50,616 nt of DNA from JBCCQH01 sp039024435 (GCA_039024435.1 JBCCQH010000052.1:1-50616); one strand, 5' to 3'. Numbered from the stretch's first letter, positions 15,191 through 24,731 are shown. The notes: generated by a model not told the origin, from the letters alone. Translations and numbers: made by a program.

Positions 15191-16051
15191 TTAGCTGTTC
15201 GCCGCCTTGGGGGTTTGTCTGCGAAGTAGGATTTGTTTGCGCAGGATAAAAAATGCAATGACAAGGAGCCAAAGTGGCCACAGATGGGTCAGCAGCACCA
15301 GTCCACTCAGGAAGATGTTCCAACCATTCAGAAAGGCCACCGATATACGATCGCCCAGGCCGGCGCCGGATTCTGCCGCCGCCGCAACCTGATGCGATTC
15401 GTAAAAAGTTACAGTGATCGTACTATAAGCCACCTGGTCGCGCAAGTAACGCATGCGCCCCTCGGTGGATTCAATCTCCTCGCGTACCCGGCGCAGTCGT
15501 TCCTGGACTTCCAGGATGTCGGTGACTTTTCGCGCTGAGCGGAGGATTTCCAGGTAAGCCGCTTCGCCCGCTTTCCGGGCCGACAAGCGCGAATTCAAGT
15601 CGACGTATTCTTCGCCGACGTCCTGGGAGGAGATATTTTTGTGGTCCAAGACCTCCGCGAGGGCCACGATTCCGTCCACCAAATCGTCAAACTGCGCATT
15701 GGGGACGCGGATCATCAGCCGGGTCTCTTGGTAGATGGTGTCGCCGCTGGCGTTTTCTCCCCCAATGTAACCTTCGTGGCGGGCGACGAGTTGGGTGATC
15801 TTGGCTTCGGAAGCTGCGTGATCGGCCACCCGCATCCGCACGTCTGCCGTGCGGATCATCATCTCAGTTTTTTTGGAGGTGGGATTGGGAGCCACTTTGG
15901 GCCCATCGCTGCGGTAGCCGGCTTTTTGGGAGGGAACTGGGGTGGATTGGGCGAGGTCGTGGTTTGCTTCCGACCCCCGGTTCGCCTGACCACACGCGGT
16001 GAGGAGGGCGAAGATGAGGAGGAAGGGAAGGGTCCGGGACCGTGATTTCAT
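15191..16051 (-). CDS. DUF4349-domain lipoprotein
   Basis: 286 residues from the ATG at 16051, which starts a lipoprotein signal (LPFLLIFALLTACGQ). The body is a DUF4349 domain: a strand-rich segment (MMIRTADVRMRV, GYIGGEN, RLMIRVP), a coiled-coil stretch (ILEVQERLRRVREEIESTEGRMRYLRDQ) and a C-terminal transmembrane helix (~residues 245-272), followed by a basic tail. The combination of lipid anchor and C-terminal helix suggests an inner-membrane protein facing the periplasm. Function unknown. Its stop is 47 bp upstream of the VWA lipoprotein gene. Confidence 0.85.
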   Translation of the reverse strand: MKSRSRTLPFLLIFALLTACGQANRGSEANHDLAQSTPVPSQKAGYRSDGPKVAPNPTSKKTEMMIRTADVRMRVADHAASEAKITQLVARHEGYIGGENASGDTIYQETRLMIRVPNAQFDDLVDGIVALAEVLDHKNISSQDVGEEYVDLNSRLSARKAGEAAYLEILRSARKVTDILEVQERLRRVREEIESTEGRMRYLRDQVAYSTITVTFYESHQVAAAAESGAGLGDRISVAFLNGWNIFLSGLVLLTHLWPLWLLVIAFFILRKQILLRRQTPKAANS

Positions 16052-16234
16052 ACTGAGTTCGAATTGTGGTTCAGAGATGCTGAACGATGACCTCAGTTTC
16101 AAGGTTGCCCTTTTTCCGCGCATTCCCTGATCCTTTAACAAGTTTAACAACTTGCAAAAAGTAGATAACAAATTCGGGGAGCAATGGGGGGGGGCAGCCG
16201 CGAAATCCAGCTTACCCCTCAACCCTAACTTTCC

Positions 16235-17584
16235 TCATCGGGTCAGGATCCACCGCCACACCGCCCAATCTTCGTCGCCGAAATGGTGATAGATATGCGC
16301 AAAGTAGGGCCGAATCACCGTGGTAAATCCGTCCAGGGTGAAGCCCCGTCGCGGATCAAATTCCAACTCCGGCTGATGGTAATCCGCCAGGAAATTGAAC
16401 CGGGAGTCGAGCGGGGGCTGGTCCTGCAAGCCCAACTTCCAGGCCGTTGCGATCAGGGTGCCCTGGTCCCGGGTCCGCCAGCCTGCGTCCCGGAAGATGT
16501 CCTGGGTCATCCGATGCCAAGTCTCCATGAATTCCACCGAATCGGCCCCGAAAAGGAAGACCCCCCCGTTCCAGTGCTGCCACTCGGGGTCGGTGATGTC
16601 CAGGCTAAATTTGTCCCGGATCCGCATCCGGAGATGATCACAATGCGCCGGAAAGACCGGTTGCCCGGTCTCGTCCACGTAACGTCTGCCCGCCGGATCC
16701 CAGCGAAAACCGGTCTGCTCAAAAATCAGGGCGTCAAAACCTTCCAGTACCCGCTGCCCGGAGCGGTCGTACCAGCCCCCGGCCTCGGGCCGGTAGTCCA
16801 GGCCGTGCTTGCGCCGAAAATACGACTGCGCCTCTTCGTGGACGATTACATTTCCCCGCCAATCGTACCAGATCCTTAGGAAAGGATGCCGCACAAACCG
16901 GGGCAATATCCGAAACAGCAGGGTCGTGAGCAGTTTTCCCCGGCCTCCACTTCGGCCCGCGGCAAACAGATCGAGCAATTCCTTGCGTTTTTCGCGAAGC
17001 GCCGGGTCGGTGATGCGGGACTGTTCCGACCAGTCACGGAGCAGCGTGAGGATTTCCGCCCGCCGTTCCGGTGCGATGGAGCTGTCCGCCGGAGCTGGGG
17101 CTTCCGCAATTCCTTCCCAACTGTCGATCAGCGCTTCCAGTAGGGGCGTCAAGCGTTCCTTGCGTTCGTACTGAAGGTCGAGGCAGCCGCACTGCACGGC
17201 TTGGGGGCTGAACTCACGCATCCGGCAATGATCGGCGGCAAAGGTCACCGGCCCCCGTTTTTGCCGGAAAATCTCATCTACTCCCTCCCGCACCGCCAGG
17301 ACGTCGCTGTCCAGGTAGCAGTAGAGGCCATTGTTGAGGTCCACAAATTTGTGCAACCCGGTTTTGAGGTAAATGCTGGCCTGGTGGTGATTGAAGTGTA
17401 CTGGTGTGGCGACATGGCGGACATTGTCGTGGGCAATTTTGCCGGAATTGCGCTGCAAGTCGGTGACCACGAGGATGTTCGCATTGGAATACCGCCGCAA
17501 ATACGGGAGTGAAAAATTGAGTGTATCGATGTGCTCTTTGGCCCCGCACACCGCAAAAACGAAGGTATGTTCCGGAGTATTCAT
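16235..17584 (-). CDS. Putative glycosyltransferase (GT-A-like, DxD motif)
   Basis: 449 residues from the ATG at 17584, which overlaps the asparagine-synthase stop (ATGA). The N-terminus is nucleotide-sugar-transferase-like: FVFAVCGAKEHIDTLNFSLPYLRRYSNANILVVTD and then YCYLDSDVLAV, a DxD motif within a GT-A-type pattern. A second half (~residues 260-430) contains WNGGVFLFG and RTRDQGTLIATAW, reminiscent of acceptor-side motifs of GT8-like enzymes. No signal peptide or membrane helix. It is the third gene of a UbiA - asparagine synthase - glycosyltransferase operon, which suggests work on a glycan or glycolipid. The family is not certain. Confidence 0.65.
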   Translation of the reverse strand: MNTPEHTFVFAVCGAKEHIDTLNFSLPYLRRYSNANILVVTDLQRNSGKIAHDNVRHVATPVHFNHHQASIYLKTGLHKFVDLNNGLYCYLDSDVLAVREGVDEIFRQKRGPVTFAADHCRMREFSPQAVQCGCLDLQYERKERLTPLLEALIDSWEGIAEAPAPADSSIAPERRAEILTLLRDWSEQSRITDPALREKRKELLDLFAAGRSGGRGKLLTTLLFRILPRFVRHPFLRIWYDWRGNVIVHEEAQSYFRRKHGLDYRPEAGGWYDRSGQRVLEGFDALIFEQTGFRWDPAGRRYVDETGQPVFPAHCDHLRMRIRDKFSLDITDPEWQHWNGGVFLFGADSVEFMETWHRMTQDIFRDAGWRTRDQGTLIATAWKLGLQDQPPLDSRFNFLADYHQPELEFDPRRGFTLDGFTTVIRPYFAHIYHHFGDEDWAVWRWILTR

Positions 17585-19356
17585 TGCCATTTTCGGTACC
17601 ACAACTCGAAGACCATCACTTTCCACAGCCGCCAGTGGTCCCGTTCCGCGACCAGCTTTTTCAGGTAACGCCGATTGAGGATACCGGCTTCCACCAAAGC
17701 GCCGTCCGTGACCAGCGCATTGTACCGCCCGATGTCCTGGTAATAGCGGTCCGGGCCCACAAAACCTTGCTTGCGGCGGCGAAGGATTTTTTCCGGCAAA
17801 TGTTTCTGCAGCACGCGGTAGAGCGGATATTTCGTCTGGTTCTGCGCGTACCAAACTTGCTCATCAATTGAGAAAAGGTACTCAAACAGTTCGTGGTCGA
17901 GGAAGGGCACCCGGACTTCCAGTGAGTGCGCCATGCTCGCCCGGTCTACCTTGGTCAGCACCAATTCCCCCATGAATGTTTTCACGTCGAGGTACTGCAT
18001 CTGGCGGAGTGGACTCAGTTCGGGTCGGTGGTGTTGCTGGTAGAACCAATCGGCGTCGTGCAGCACCGGTGGGCGGTGGGCGGGGGCAAACAAGCTGAAT
18101 AGCTCACGGGTGCGAAATCGCCCCATGGCCATGGCTTCGGCGTAAAACTCCCGTCCAAAGGGCGTCTCCCAGCCCCGTTTTTCCCGCCAGCGGCGCAAGC
18201 TGGACTGCCGGGCAAACTGATCCGGAAAGGCCTGTTGCCAGGTGTATCCGGCAAAGAGTTCATCCGCCCCTTCTCCGGAGAGGACCGCTTTGACGCGGGT
18301 GCGGGCGAGGCCGCTGACCCGGTAGGTCGGGATGATCGAAATGTCGGCAATCGGCTCATCGTAGAAATGCACCAGCTCCTTGACCAGTTCCAAATGGCCA
18401 GCGTGTAACAGTTCGTGGTGGTGGTCGGTGGCAAATTGCTGGGCGACGATGTCCGCGTACTGGTGCTCACTCTCGTCCCATCCGGTAAACCCGATGGAAA
18501 ACGTCGCGGTGGGATATTTGAGCCGATGCAGATAGTAGACCAGGGCACTGGAGTCGTAGCCTCCGCTCAGGAAGGAACCAATCGGGACATCGCTGCGGAT
18601 ATGTTCGGCGACCGATTGTTCCAGTAGGCGATCAATCTCGCCGATCAGTACCTCGCGGTCGGCTGATTTCGTCCCCGGGGTCAAGCGCCAGTATTCCTCC
18701 AGATGCGGTTCCTGCCCGGGGGTGAATAGCAGGTAGTGGGCCGCGGGCAGTTTTTGGATATTTTTCCAGATGGTCCGGGGACTCGGGATGTAGCGATAGG
18801 TGAAAAAGTCCCACATGGCTGCGGTATTGAGCTTCTGGGGAAGCGGGGGGTGGGCCAGGATGCCCTTGAGTTCCGAAGCAAAGATGAAGGATTCCGGCCC
18901 CGCATACCAGTAAAGCGGCTTGATGCCGAAGCGGTCGCGGGCCAGGAAGAGCCGGTTTCGGGCGGCGTCCCACAGGCCAAAGGCAAACATTCCTTTGAGC
19001 CGGGTGAGCACTTTGGTTCCCCAGGCGGCGTAGCCGTTCAGAATGACTTCGGTATCGGTTTGGGTGCGGAACTGGTGGCCGGTGGCCTCCAGTTCGGCCC
19101 GCAATTCGAGGTAGTTGTAGATTTCGCCGTTGAAGGTGAGGTGGAACCGGCCATCGGGGGAGGAGAGCGGCTGCCGGCCTTCTGGTCCCAGGTCGAGGAA
19201 GGCAAGGCGGCGGTGGCCCAGGGCGACGGTGTGGGAGGCATTTGTCCAGTGACCGGCGTCATCGGGCCCGCGGTGGATCAGGGTGTCGCGCATAGCCAGA
19301 AACTCCGCTTCGTTGATCGGTTGAGTGAGATTGATCTGCCCGATGATGCCGCACAT
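17581..19356 (-). CDS. asnB: Asparagine synthase (glutamine-hydrolysing)
   Basis: 591 residues from the ATG at 19356, which places the catalytic Cys directly after Met (MCGIIGQ), as needed for class II glutamine amidotransferases; an in-frame TTG four codons upstream is not used. The glutaminase domain has HRGPDD and FNGEIYNY. The synthase domain has the ATP-pyrophosphatase loop SGGYDS (usually SGGLDS) and GEGADELFAGY. It amidates aspartate or, in secondary clusters, other carboxylates on a carrier or sugar. Its place between a UbiA-like prenyltransferase and a glycosyltransferase, with a 4-bp overlap to the latter, hints at a specialised role rather than bulk asparagine synthesis. Confidence 0.9.
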   Translation of the reverse strand: MCGIIGQINLTQPINEAEFLAMRDTLIHRGPDDAGHWTNASHTVALGHRRLAFLDLGPEGRQPLSSPDGRFHLTFNGEIYNYLELRAELEATGHQFRTQTDTEVILNGYAAWGTKVLTRLKGMFAFGLWDAARNRLFLARDRFGIKPLYWYAGPESFIFASELKGILAHPPLPQKLNTAAMWDFFTYRYIPSPRTIWKNIQKLPAAHYLLFTPGQEPHLEEYWRLTPGTKSADREVLIGEIDRLLEQSVAEHIRSDVPIGSFLSGGYDSSALVYYLHRLKYPTATFSIGFTGWDESEHQYADIVAQQFATDHHHELLHAGHLELVKELVHFYDEPIADISIIPTYRVSGLARTRVKAVLSGEGADELFAGYTWQQAFPDQFARQSSLRRWREKRGWETPFGREFYAEAMAMGRFRTRELFSLFAPAHRPPVLHDADWFYQQHHRPELSPLRQMQYLDVKTFMGELVLTKVDRASMAHSLEVRVPFLDHELFEYLFSIDEQVWYAQNQTKYPLYRVLQKHLPEKILRRRKQGFVGPDRYYQDIGRYNALVTDGALVEAGILNRRYLKKLVAERDHWRLWKVMVFELWYRKWQ

Positions 19357-19364
19357 ATTGTTGC

Positions 19365-20402
19365 TCAACGCTGAAAAAAGCCCCGGATTTGCCGGATATC
19401 GCGGATGAAGTTAGCCAAAAAGCCCGGGAAAATCAGTAGGTGCACGAGCAGGAACCAGACAAATTCCGTTTCCCAGAAGATGAGCAGCACCAGCACGGAA
19501 ACCGGCATCCATTCCTCGTACCAATCGTTCAGAAAATAGATGAACAAAAATTTCCGTTGTCCGGAAGTGCGGTGGCGGTACGGCCAGTGGAGAAAATTGA
19601 AGAGGAGGAACTGCCAGCCGAGAAAGAGCCCAAAACAAAGCGCCAGCCAGGGCGCCCAGTTGGTCAGGGCAAAGAGCATCAGCACCAACAGCCCCAATTC
19701 CAGGGGAAGTACGCCGCGGTTGATCAGATTGAGTGCGCGCTGAGGACCGTATTGCCGAACAAAGGTATTTACCCCGGCCCGGCGATCCCGATGGCGGTCC
19801 TCAATCTGGTGCAGCAGGATATTGCGTAGCCCCATCAGCCCCATCACCGGCAGAGCAAAGGCAAAGTTGCGCGGCCAGTCGGGCGAAAATACCACCAGCG
19901 CAATCGCGACCGGAATCACGTGCCCGTAGAGCGTGTCGCAGACGATCCCGGCGATGCCCTTTTCTTTGAGGCGGATCGGTGGGACCGAATAGAGAAAAAA
20001 GACCAAGAATTCAAGCGCCAGCAGCCCTATGATCAAGGGAAAAACGTCTGACTCGGCACGGAAAAGCAGCCAGGGCCCCCAAGCCAGGACCAGCAAGATG
20101 AGGGGAACGACGACCCGGAGCCAGATCGGCCAACGGGCGACCTGATTGGGCTTTCCCGCCGCTGTATCTTGGGCGATGTCGGTGAGGTCATTCAGGAAAT
20201 AGCCGAAGCCCGCCGTACCGATGATGGACAGGCCCAAAGCGGTGAGTGCCACCGCGTAGATTGCCCGCCCCCATTCGTGGGGTACCAAGGATTCCGGTGC
20301 TTGTCGGGCCGCGAGGTAGGCAAATGCGTACACCGGCGGTACGATGTACTGCCACCAAGTGGTGATGCGGAGGAAGGAAGTACGTGCTTTGTCGGTGGTC
20401 AT
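19365..20402 (-). CDS. UbiA-family prenyltransferase
   Basis: 345 residues with about eight membrane segments. The two Asp-rich motifs of the family are present: NDLTD (near residue 70) and EDRHRDRRAG (near 200). UbiA enzymes attach an isoprenoid chain to an aromatic or sugar-phosphate acceptor in the inner membrane. The acceptor is unknown; the cytosolic loop signature HQIEDRHRD is like that of polyprenyl-phosphate phosphoribosyltransferase relatives. It is the first gene of the operon, and its stop is 8 bp before asnB. It starts at the ATG at 20402, 30 bp from the stop of the upstream lipoprotein gene. Confidence 0.85.
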   Translation of the reverse strand: MTTDKARTSFLRITTWWQYIVPPVYAFAYLAARQAPESLVPHEWGRAIYAVALTALGLSIIGTAGFGYFLNDLTDIAQDTAAGKPNQVARWPIWLRVVVPLILLVLAWGPWLLFRAESDVFPLIIGLLALEFLVFFLYSVPPIRLKEKGIAGIVCDTLYGHVIPVAIALVVFSPDWPRNFAFALPVMGLMGLRNILLHQIEDRHRDRRAGVNTFVRQYGPQRALNLINRGVLPLELGLLVLMLFALTNWAPWLALCFGLFLGWQFLLFNFLHWPYRHRTSGQRKFLFIYFLNDWYEEWMPVSVLVLLIFWETEFVWFLLVHLLIFPGFLANFIRDIRQIRGFFQR

Positions 20403-20431
20403 GCCGGTTTCCCCGGCAATTTACCAAAATA

Positions 20432-21049
20432 TCATGCGGGATTTGCCTCGGCGGCGGCACCCGCCTGGTTGCCGGGCTCGGTGGGGGGCAGACTATCCGG
20501 ATCGCTCGGAACCGATTGTTCGCGGAAAGAACATTCGATTTGGTTGGCGATGGAACGGAAGACCGGAGCATTGTCCCGGCCGGACCAGCCGATCAGTTGG
20601 TAAAAATACGTGGGGCTCTCCATCACGGTCACGCGGTAGTACACTTCCAGGGGACCTTCATCGGTGCGGATCGCGCCGAACAAGTCGGCGCTGTTGCACA
20701 GGTAACCATTGACGACGTGGGCGTGGGTGGTGGTGATGTTAAAGGTATCCAAGCCTCCACCGACGGTCCGCTGGACGAAATCGGCGTAGTCTTCGATGCT
20801 GTAGTACAATTGCAGGTTTTCCAGGTCTTCCTTGGGCTCAACAATGCCAATCAGGAAAAACCCGTTCTGTTCGTCGGCGTATTGCAGTGACGCAAAATCG
20901 TGCAGCTCATTGGTTGCTTGCATAGAGGCAGGAATGTCCAGTCGGAACTGTTCATTCACGACAACCGAGCGGTACTCTGGCCGGTAGCTTTGGCTACAGG
21001 CGGAGAGGAGCAGCAGGCCGATGGTGGTTAAGGTTAATGTGGCTCGCAT
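20432..21049 (-). CDS. Hypothetical lipoprotein
   Basis: 205 residues from the ATG at 21049, which opens a lipoprotein signal (MRATLTLTTIGLLLLSACSQS). The body is a single globular alpha/beta domain with strands QFRLDIPASM, GFFLIGIVEP and EVYYRVTVMES, and YFYQLIGWSGRDN near the end, followed by a proline/alanine-rich tail. It resembles PsbP/MOG1-like stress proteins in its strand pattern, but I cannot assign a family. It lies 29 bp upstream of the UbiA start on the same strand and may be co-transcribed. Confidence 0.7.
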   Translation of the reverse strand: MRATLTLTTIGLLLLSACSQSYRPEYRSVVVNEQFRLDIPASMQATNELHDFASLQYADEQNGFFLIGIVEPKEDLENLQLYYSIEDYADFVQRTVGGGLDTFNITTTHAHVVNGYLCNSADLFGAIRTDEGPLEVYYRVTVMESPTYFYQLIGWSGRDNAPVFRSIANQIECSFREQSVPSDPDSLPPTEPGNQAGAAAEANPA

Positions 21050-21144
21050 AGCGTATATATCATACGTAAAATGGCGGAATTGTTCGGGCAAATTCCGGGC
21101 CAGCTCTTTAAACGGTTAATGGATCAGACAAATTGTCAGTCTAA

Positions 21145-21306
21145 GCGACTGTTTAAAATTGGTTTGTGAAATTTGTGATCGCAGATTTTTTTGTCCATCG
21201 AAGCTCATTTTGGCGTCCATAGCCCGAGCTAGGGGCGAGAAAATAGCGGAAGAGGGCCGGAAAAAGATGCCATAGCAAAATCGCAGAATTAAATTTAAAC
21301 CGCCGC
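21145..21306 (-). mobile_element. MITE-like element, copy 2 (162 bp)
   Basis: Same element as at 4616-4769 but in the opposite direction. The ends are GCGACTGTTTAAA and TTTAAACCGCCGC, each with one or two changes from the consensus GAGGCTGTTTAAA, so the copy looks older. The flanking trinucleotides (TAA left, TAG right) are no longer identical. It lies between the lipoprotein gene and the TPR gene and interrupts nothing recognisable. Confidence 0.8.
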
Positions 21307-21332
21307 TAGTACCTTGGGAAAGAAGGGAGTTC

Positions 21333-22832
21333 TTACCCATTGCGGGGTGCTTTTTTCGCGGCCTTTAATTGTTGCAGGGCAGCTTTGCAGCGCTGCTCCA
21401 AGCCCGCTTGGTAAGGGTAATCTTCGAACTCGAGCGCAGTTTTGAACCAGGTACGGGCGGCCTCGGGATTGCCCTGCATCTCGGCAATCCGACCGAGGTA
21501 ATAGTGGGCGTAGACTTTCATCCACAGGCTTTTGCCCGGTTCGGTAGCGATGCACTTCAGGTAATCGTTGCGGGCCATTTCCACGGAATCCAAGGCGTGG
21601 TAATTGCGTCCGCGTCGGTAGTAAAGTTCGGTGCGCTGGTTTTCCCCCAGGTCAATGTTCCCCGCTGACACGGCCGACAACTTTTCCAGCGAGGCCGCAT
21701 AGTAGCCCCCGTCAAATAGGTTGCGTGCGGCATAAAGCTCCCGATCCGTGGCCGATGGTTCGTGCAGCAGATAGGCCGCCGCCATCTTGCCGGCGTATTC
21801 GTCTACGTCAAAACCAGAAGCCTCCGTCCGGGTCAGTTCGTGAAAAACGTATTGTGCTTCAGTGTAGCGATCCGAGAGGATCAAGCTCATGCCTTTGCGG
21901 TACAAGGCATCGGCGTAAAGTGTACTGCCCTGATAATCGGTCAGAAATTGATCAAAAGCGGCAATGGCCCGTTCATAGTCCAGCCGGAAAAACCAGGCTT
22001 TTCCGCAGGAATAGTGCCAGATCGGCAGCGGAGAACCGCTGATTGCGGCCTGCTCCCGGCGTTTTTCCCATTCCTGGCACAGGTCGAGTGCCCGGTCATT
22101 TTCCCGCAGCTCCAGGAAGGACGACAACAACAAGTAGTTGTAAACGATGCTATTGCGCGCGGCGGCATGCAGACGCGAGATGCGGACATTGGCGTCTTTG
22201 GGGCGGTCGAGTAAGTTTTTTTCGAAGTAAAACAAGAGGATTTGGGCCTCGTTTGGCAGCAAATCGCTTTCCCGGGCCGCGCGTTCGAGCATGTCCAGCC
22301 CCAGTGAAAGGTTGCCCTTGAAGCAGAGGACTTTACCGAGCCACTGGAGTTTCCGGGGAATGGCACTCATGGCGACGTGGTAGATGCCCAGCAGTTTGAG
22401 TTGATCGGGATTGTCGGGAAAGCGGGCGTAGTTGCGGTCAATCAGGTTGCAGGCACTTTTCAGGTCGACGGCGCTGCTCAGTAAGCGCTGGTTGAGGGCT
22501 TTGATGGCGCCGCGGAGAAAGAACATTTCTGCCATCAGAACATTCTTTTGTGGGTCGCGGTCCGGCAAGCGGTCCAGGGCGTGAATTGACGATTTGGTGA
22601 GGGAAAGAAAGTGGTCGAGCAGGCCGGGTTCTTCGCTTACGAGGTAGCGAATGAACATGATCCGGGCCTGGTAGTACAGCCGCAGTTTTGTGTCGGGTTC
22701 CTGTAGGGCAAGCTCGGTCGCTTTTGGGAGTTCCAGGTACTCAATGGCCCGCTCGATCCGGGCCGCATGATCATTCTGAGCCGACAAAAAGCCGGGCAGC
22801 AATAGAATCAAACCGAGGAGCAGCGTGCGCAT
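21333..22832 (-). CDS. Secreted TPR-like protein
   Basis: 499 residues from the ATG at 22832, opening a signal peptide (MRTLLLGLILLLPGFLSAQ). The rest is all-helical with several TPR-like units; clear ones are AWFFRLDYERAIAAFDQFL, LSDRYTEAQYVF and YLGRIAEMQGNPEAARTWF, the last typical of Bacteroidota TPR proteins. It should sit in the periplasm or at the outer membrane as a protein-protein scaffold. No enzymatic domain is seen. Its closest neighbour upstream is the zinc-ribbon gene on the same strand, with a strong hairpin between, so it is probably transcribed alone. Confidence 0.8.
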   Translation of the reverse strand: MRTLLLGLILLLPGFLSAQNDHAARIERAIEYLELPKATELALQEPDTKLRLYYQARIMFIRYLVSEEPGLLDHFLSLTKSSIHALDRLPDRDPQKNVLMAEMFFLRGAIKALNQRLLSSAVDLKSACNLIDRNYARFPDNPDQLKLLGIYHVAMSAIPRKLQWLGKVLCFKGNLSLGLDMLERAARESDLLPNEAQILLFYFEKNLLDRPKDANVRISRLHAAARNSIVYNYLLLSSFLELRENDRALDLCQEWEKRREQAAISGSPLPIWHYSCGKAWFFRLDYERAIAAFDQFLTDYQGSTLYADALYRKGMSLILSDRYTEAQYVFHELTRTEASGFDVDEYAGKMAAAYLLHEPSATDRELYAARNLFDGGYYAASLEKLSAVSAGNIDLGENQRTELYYRRGRNYHALDSVEMARNDYLKCIATEPGKSLWMKVYAHYYLGRIAEMQGNPEAARTWFKTALEFEDYPYQAGLEQRCKAALQQLKAAKKAPRNG

Positions 22833-22885
22833 AGGGTACCGGGACAAAGGAGCAAATACTGTACCGAAATGGGGCGTGTATGGAA

Positions 22886-22920
22886 ATGCGCAGGGACGCC
22901 ACTCGGACGTCCCTGCGCAT
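22886..22920 (-). terminator. Strong hairpin between the zinc-ribbon and TPR genes
   Basis: ATGCGCAGGGACG (22886-22898) and CGTCCCTGCGCAT (22908-22920) form a perfect 13-bp stem with a 9-base loop, 36 bp after the zinc-ribbon stop on the minus strand. The T-run is short (TTTCC), so it may act partly as a transcript-protecting structure. Confidence 0.65.
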
Positions 22921-22955
22921 CGTTTAACCCCGCTCCCAGAGGAGTGGGAAATGGA

Positions 22956-23717
22956 TTAGACCGGGCTTGCGTCTTTCTCTTCCAATTCGATGAAGAAGCT
23001 GCGATCTACCAGCATCCGGCCGCAGTTTTCGCAGATGATGAGCTTCCGCTTCTGGCGAATTTCCAGTTGCAGTTGCGGTGGAATGATGGCGAAACAGCCA
23101 CCGCAAGCGTCGCGGTCGGTCGAAACAACGGCCAGACCATTGCGCATGTTGTGGCGAATCTTGCGGTAAGCGTTCAGGATCCGTACATCGACGAGTTGTC
23201 CTGCTTTTTCCGATTCCTCCCGGAGGCGCTTTTCCTCGATTTCGGTCTGGTTCACGATGACCTCGAGTTCTTTCTTGCGGTCTTCGAGATCGTGGGTGCG
23301 CTCGTCGATTTCCGTTTGGATGTCGGCGAGGACCATTTCCTTCTGTCCGATTTGATCTTCGAAGTTCCGGATCTTCTTGTCGGAAGTAAGGATTTCGAGA
23401 CGGGCGTATTCGATCTCTTTGTTCAGGGCTTCGTATTCCCGGTTGTTCTTGACGCTGTTGAGTTGCGATTCGTATTTCTCGATTTGCGACTGGAACTCCC
23501 GAATGTTGGCTTTGCGCTTGGCGATTTCATTCTCCAAATCGGAAATGTCGCCCTGCACCCGATCTTTCGATCCTTCTTTGGTCTGGATTTCAAATTCCAA
23601 CTCGGCTACCTCCTCGGGCAGAGAACCGCGCAGGGTCAGAATTTTATCCAGCTTGCTGTCAATGTGCTGCAATTGAGCCAGAGCATTCAGCTTTTCCAGA
23701 ACTTTATCTTTCTCCAT
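22956..23717 (-). CDS. C4-type zinc-ribbon coiled-coil protein
   Basis: 253 residues. Residues ~10-175 are a long coiled coil rich in Glu, Lys and Arg; residues ~195-240 hold a C4 zinc ribbon with two Cys pairs (CGGC and CENC). This architecture (zf-RING_7 / CdsZ type) is widespread in bacteria. It lies directly after the Nif3-like gene (gap of 3 bp), a conserved neighbourhood in Bacteroidota, so the two are surely co-transcribed. The precise role is not settled; nucleic-acid or ribosome binding has been suggested for the family. Confidence 0.85.
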   Translation of the reverse strand: MEKDKVLEKLNALAQLQHIDSKLDKILTLRGSLPEEVAELEFEIQTKEGSKDRVQGDISDLENEIAKRKANIREFQSQIEKYESQLNSVKNNREYEALNKEIEYARLEILTSDKKIRNFEDQIGQKEMVLADIQTEIDERTHDLEDRKKELEVIVNQTEIEEKRLREESEKAGQLVDVRILNAYRKIRHNMRNGLAVVSTDRDACGGCFAIIPPQLQLEIRQKRKLIICENCGRMLVDRSFFIELEEKDASPV

Positions 23718-23720
23718 GGG

Positions 23721-24731
23721 CTATGAATAGTATTTAACCGGATTCGTTTTAATAGCGGATAAACGGATTGCAAAAGTAGGAAAACTTTCGGACAAATGGT
23801 GATAAATCAGCTCGGAGGTAAACTGTTCGGACTCGTAGTGTCCAATGTCCAGCAGCAAGATTTCATTTTCGTTGTCAAAATATTTATGGTACGTGATGTC
23901 GCCCGTGATAAAGGCGTCGGCCCCAGCCCGGCGGGCGGCTGCGGTTAGAAAACTGCCCGCTCCGCCGCACCACGCGACCTTCTGGATTGTTGCGTGCGGT
24001 GCATCGGCGTAGCGGATGCCGCCGCAGTCAAAGGCTTGCTTGACGTGGGCGAGAAAATCGGCCTTGGCCATCGCGGCGGGAAGCCGGCCGATCATGCCGG
24101 AACCGACTTGCTGATGGACGCCCTGGATGGGCGCTAAGTGGTAGGTGGGCGGTTCACCCGGACTGAATTTCCGGAGGGCATTCAGAATTTGGCCTTTGGC
24201 GTAGGCCGGCAGGATCAGTTCCAAGCGGACGGTTTCTCCTTCCGAGGCAGAGAAAATGTCCCGTCCCCCCGCCTCCGTCAGGGCTGCGGTCAGTTCGGGA
24301 AGCTGATCGGCCGCGGAGTAGGCCACCAACTTGAGGAACAAGCCTTTTTTGGGGCTGAGGGTGCGCATATCGACCGCCCCGAGGCGCTTTCCGATCATGG
24401 CATTGACCCCGGTGTGGACATTGTCGAGGTTGGTGTGGCAGGCGTAGAGGGCGACATCGGATTTGATGGCTTTGATGATGATGCGGCTCACATAGTCTTC
24501 GCCATTGAGCTTTTTGCGCGCCCCGAACCAGATCGGATGGTGGGTGACGATCAGGTTGATGCCGGCGGCGACCGCTTCATCGATCAGTGCCTCGGTCACG
24601 TCGAGGTTGATCAGAACGCCCGTGGCCTCCGCTTGCGGATCCCCTACGAGCAGCCCCACGTTGTCGTAGGATTCCGCCAAAGACGTCGGCGCCCACGCCT
24701 CCAGTACCCGGGCAATCGCATTAATCTTCAT
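23721..24731 (-). CDS. Nif3-like dinuclear metal-centre protein
   Basis: 336 residues, the length of the Bacteroidota Nif3 form with an inserted middle domain (about residues 125-230). The family motifs are present: ESYDNVGLLVGD, VTHHPIWFG and CHTNLDNV at the N-terminal half, and GDITYHKY followed by LLDIGHYESEQ at the C-terminal half, which supply the His/Asp/Glu metal ligands. Nif3 proteins form hexamers with two metal ions per subunit; their reaction in cells is still unclear. It heads the operon with the zinc-ribbon gene. Its upstream region holds the hairpin cluster at 24768-25194. Confidence 0.9.
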   Translation of the reverse strand: MKINAIARVLEAWAPTSLAESYDNVGLLVGDPQAEATGVLINLDVTEALIDEAVAAGINLIVTHHPIWFGARKKLNGEDYVSRIIIKAIKSDVALYACHTNLDNVHTGVNAMIGKRLGAVDMRTLSPKKGLFLKLVAYSAADQLPELTAALTEAGGRDIFSASEGETVRLELILPAYAKGQILNALRKFSPGEPPTYHLAPIQGVHQQVGSGMIGRLPAAMAKADFLAHVKQAFDCGGIRYADAPHATIQKVAWCGGAGSFLTAAARRAGADAFITGDITYHKYFDNENEILLLDIGHYESEQFTSELIYHHLSESFPTFAIRLSAIKTNPVKYYS

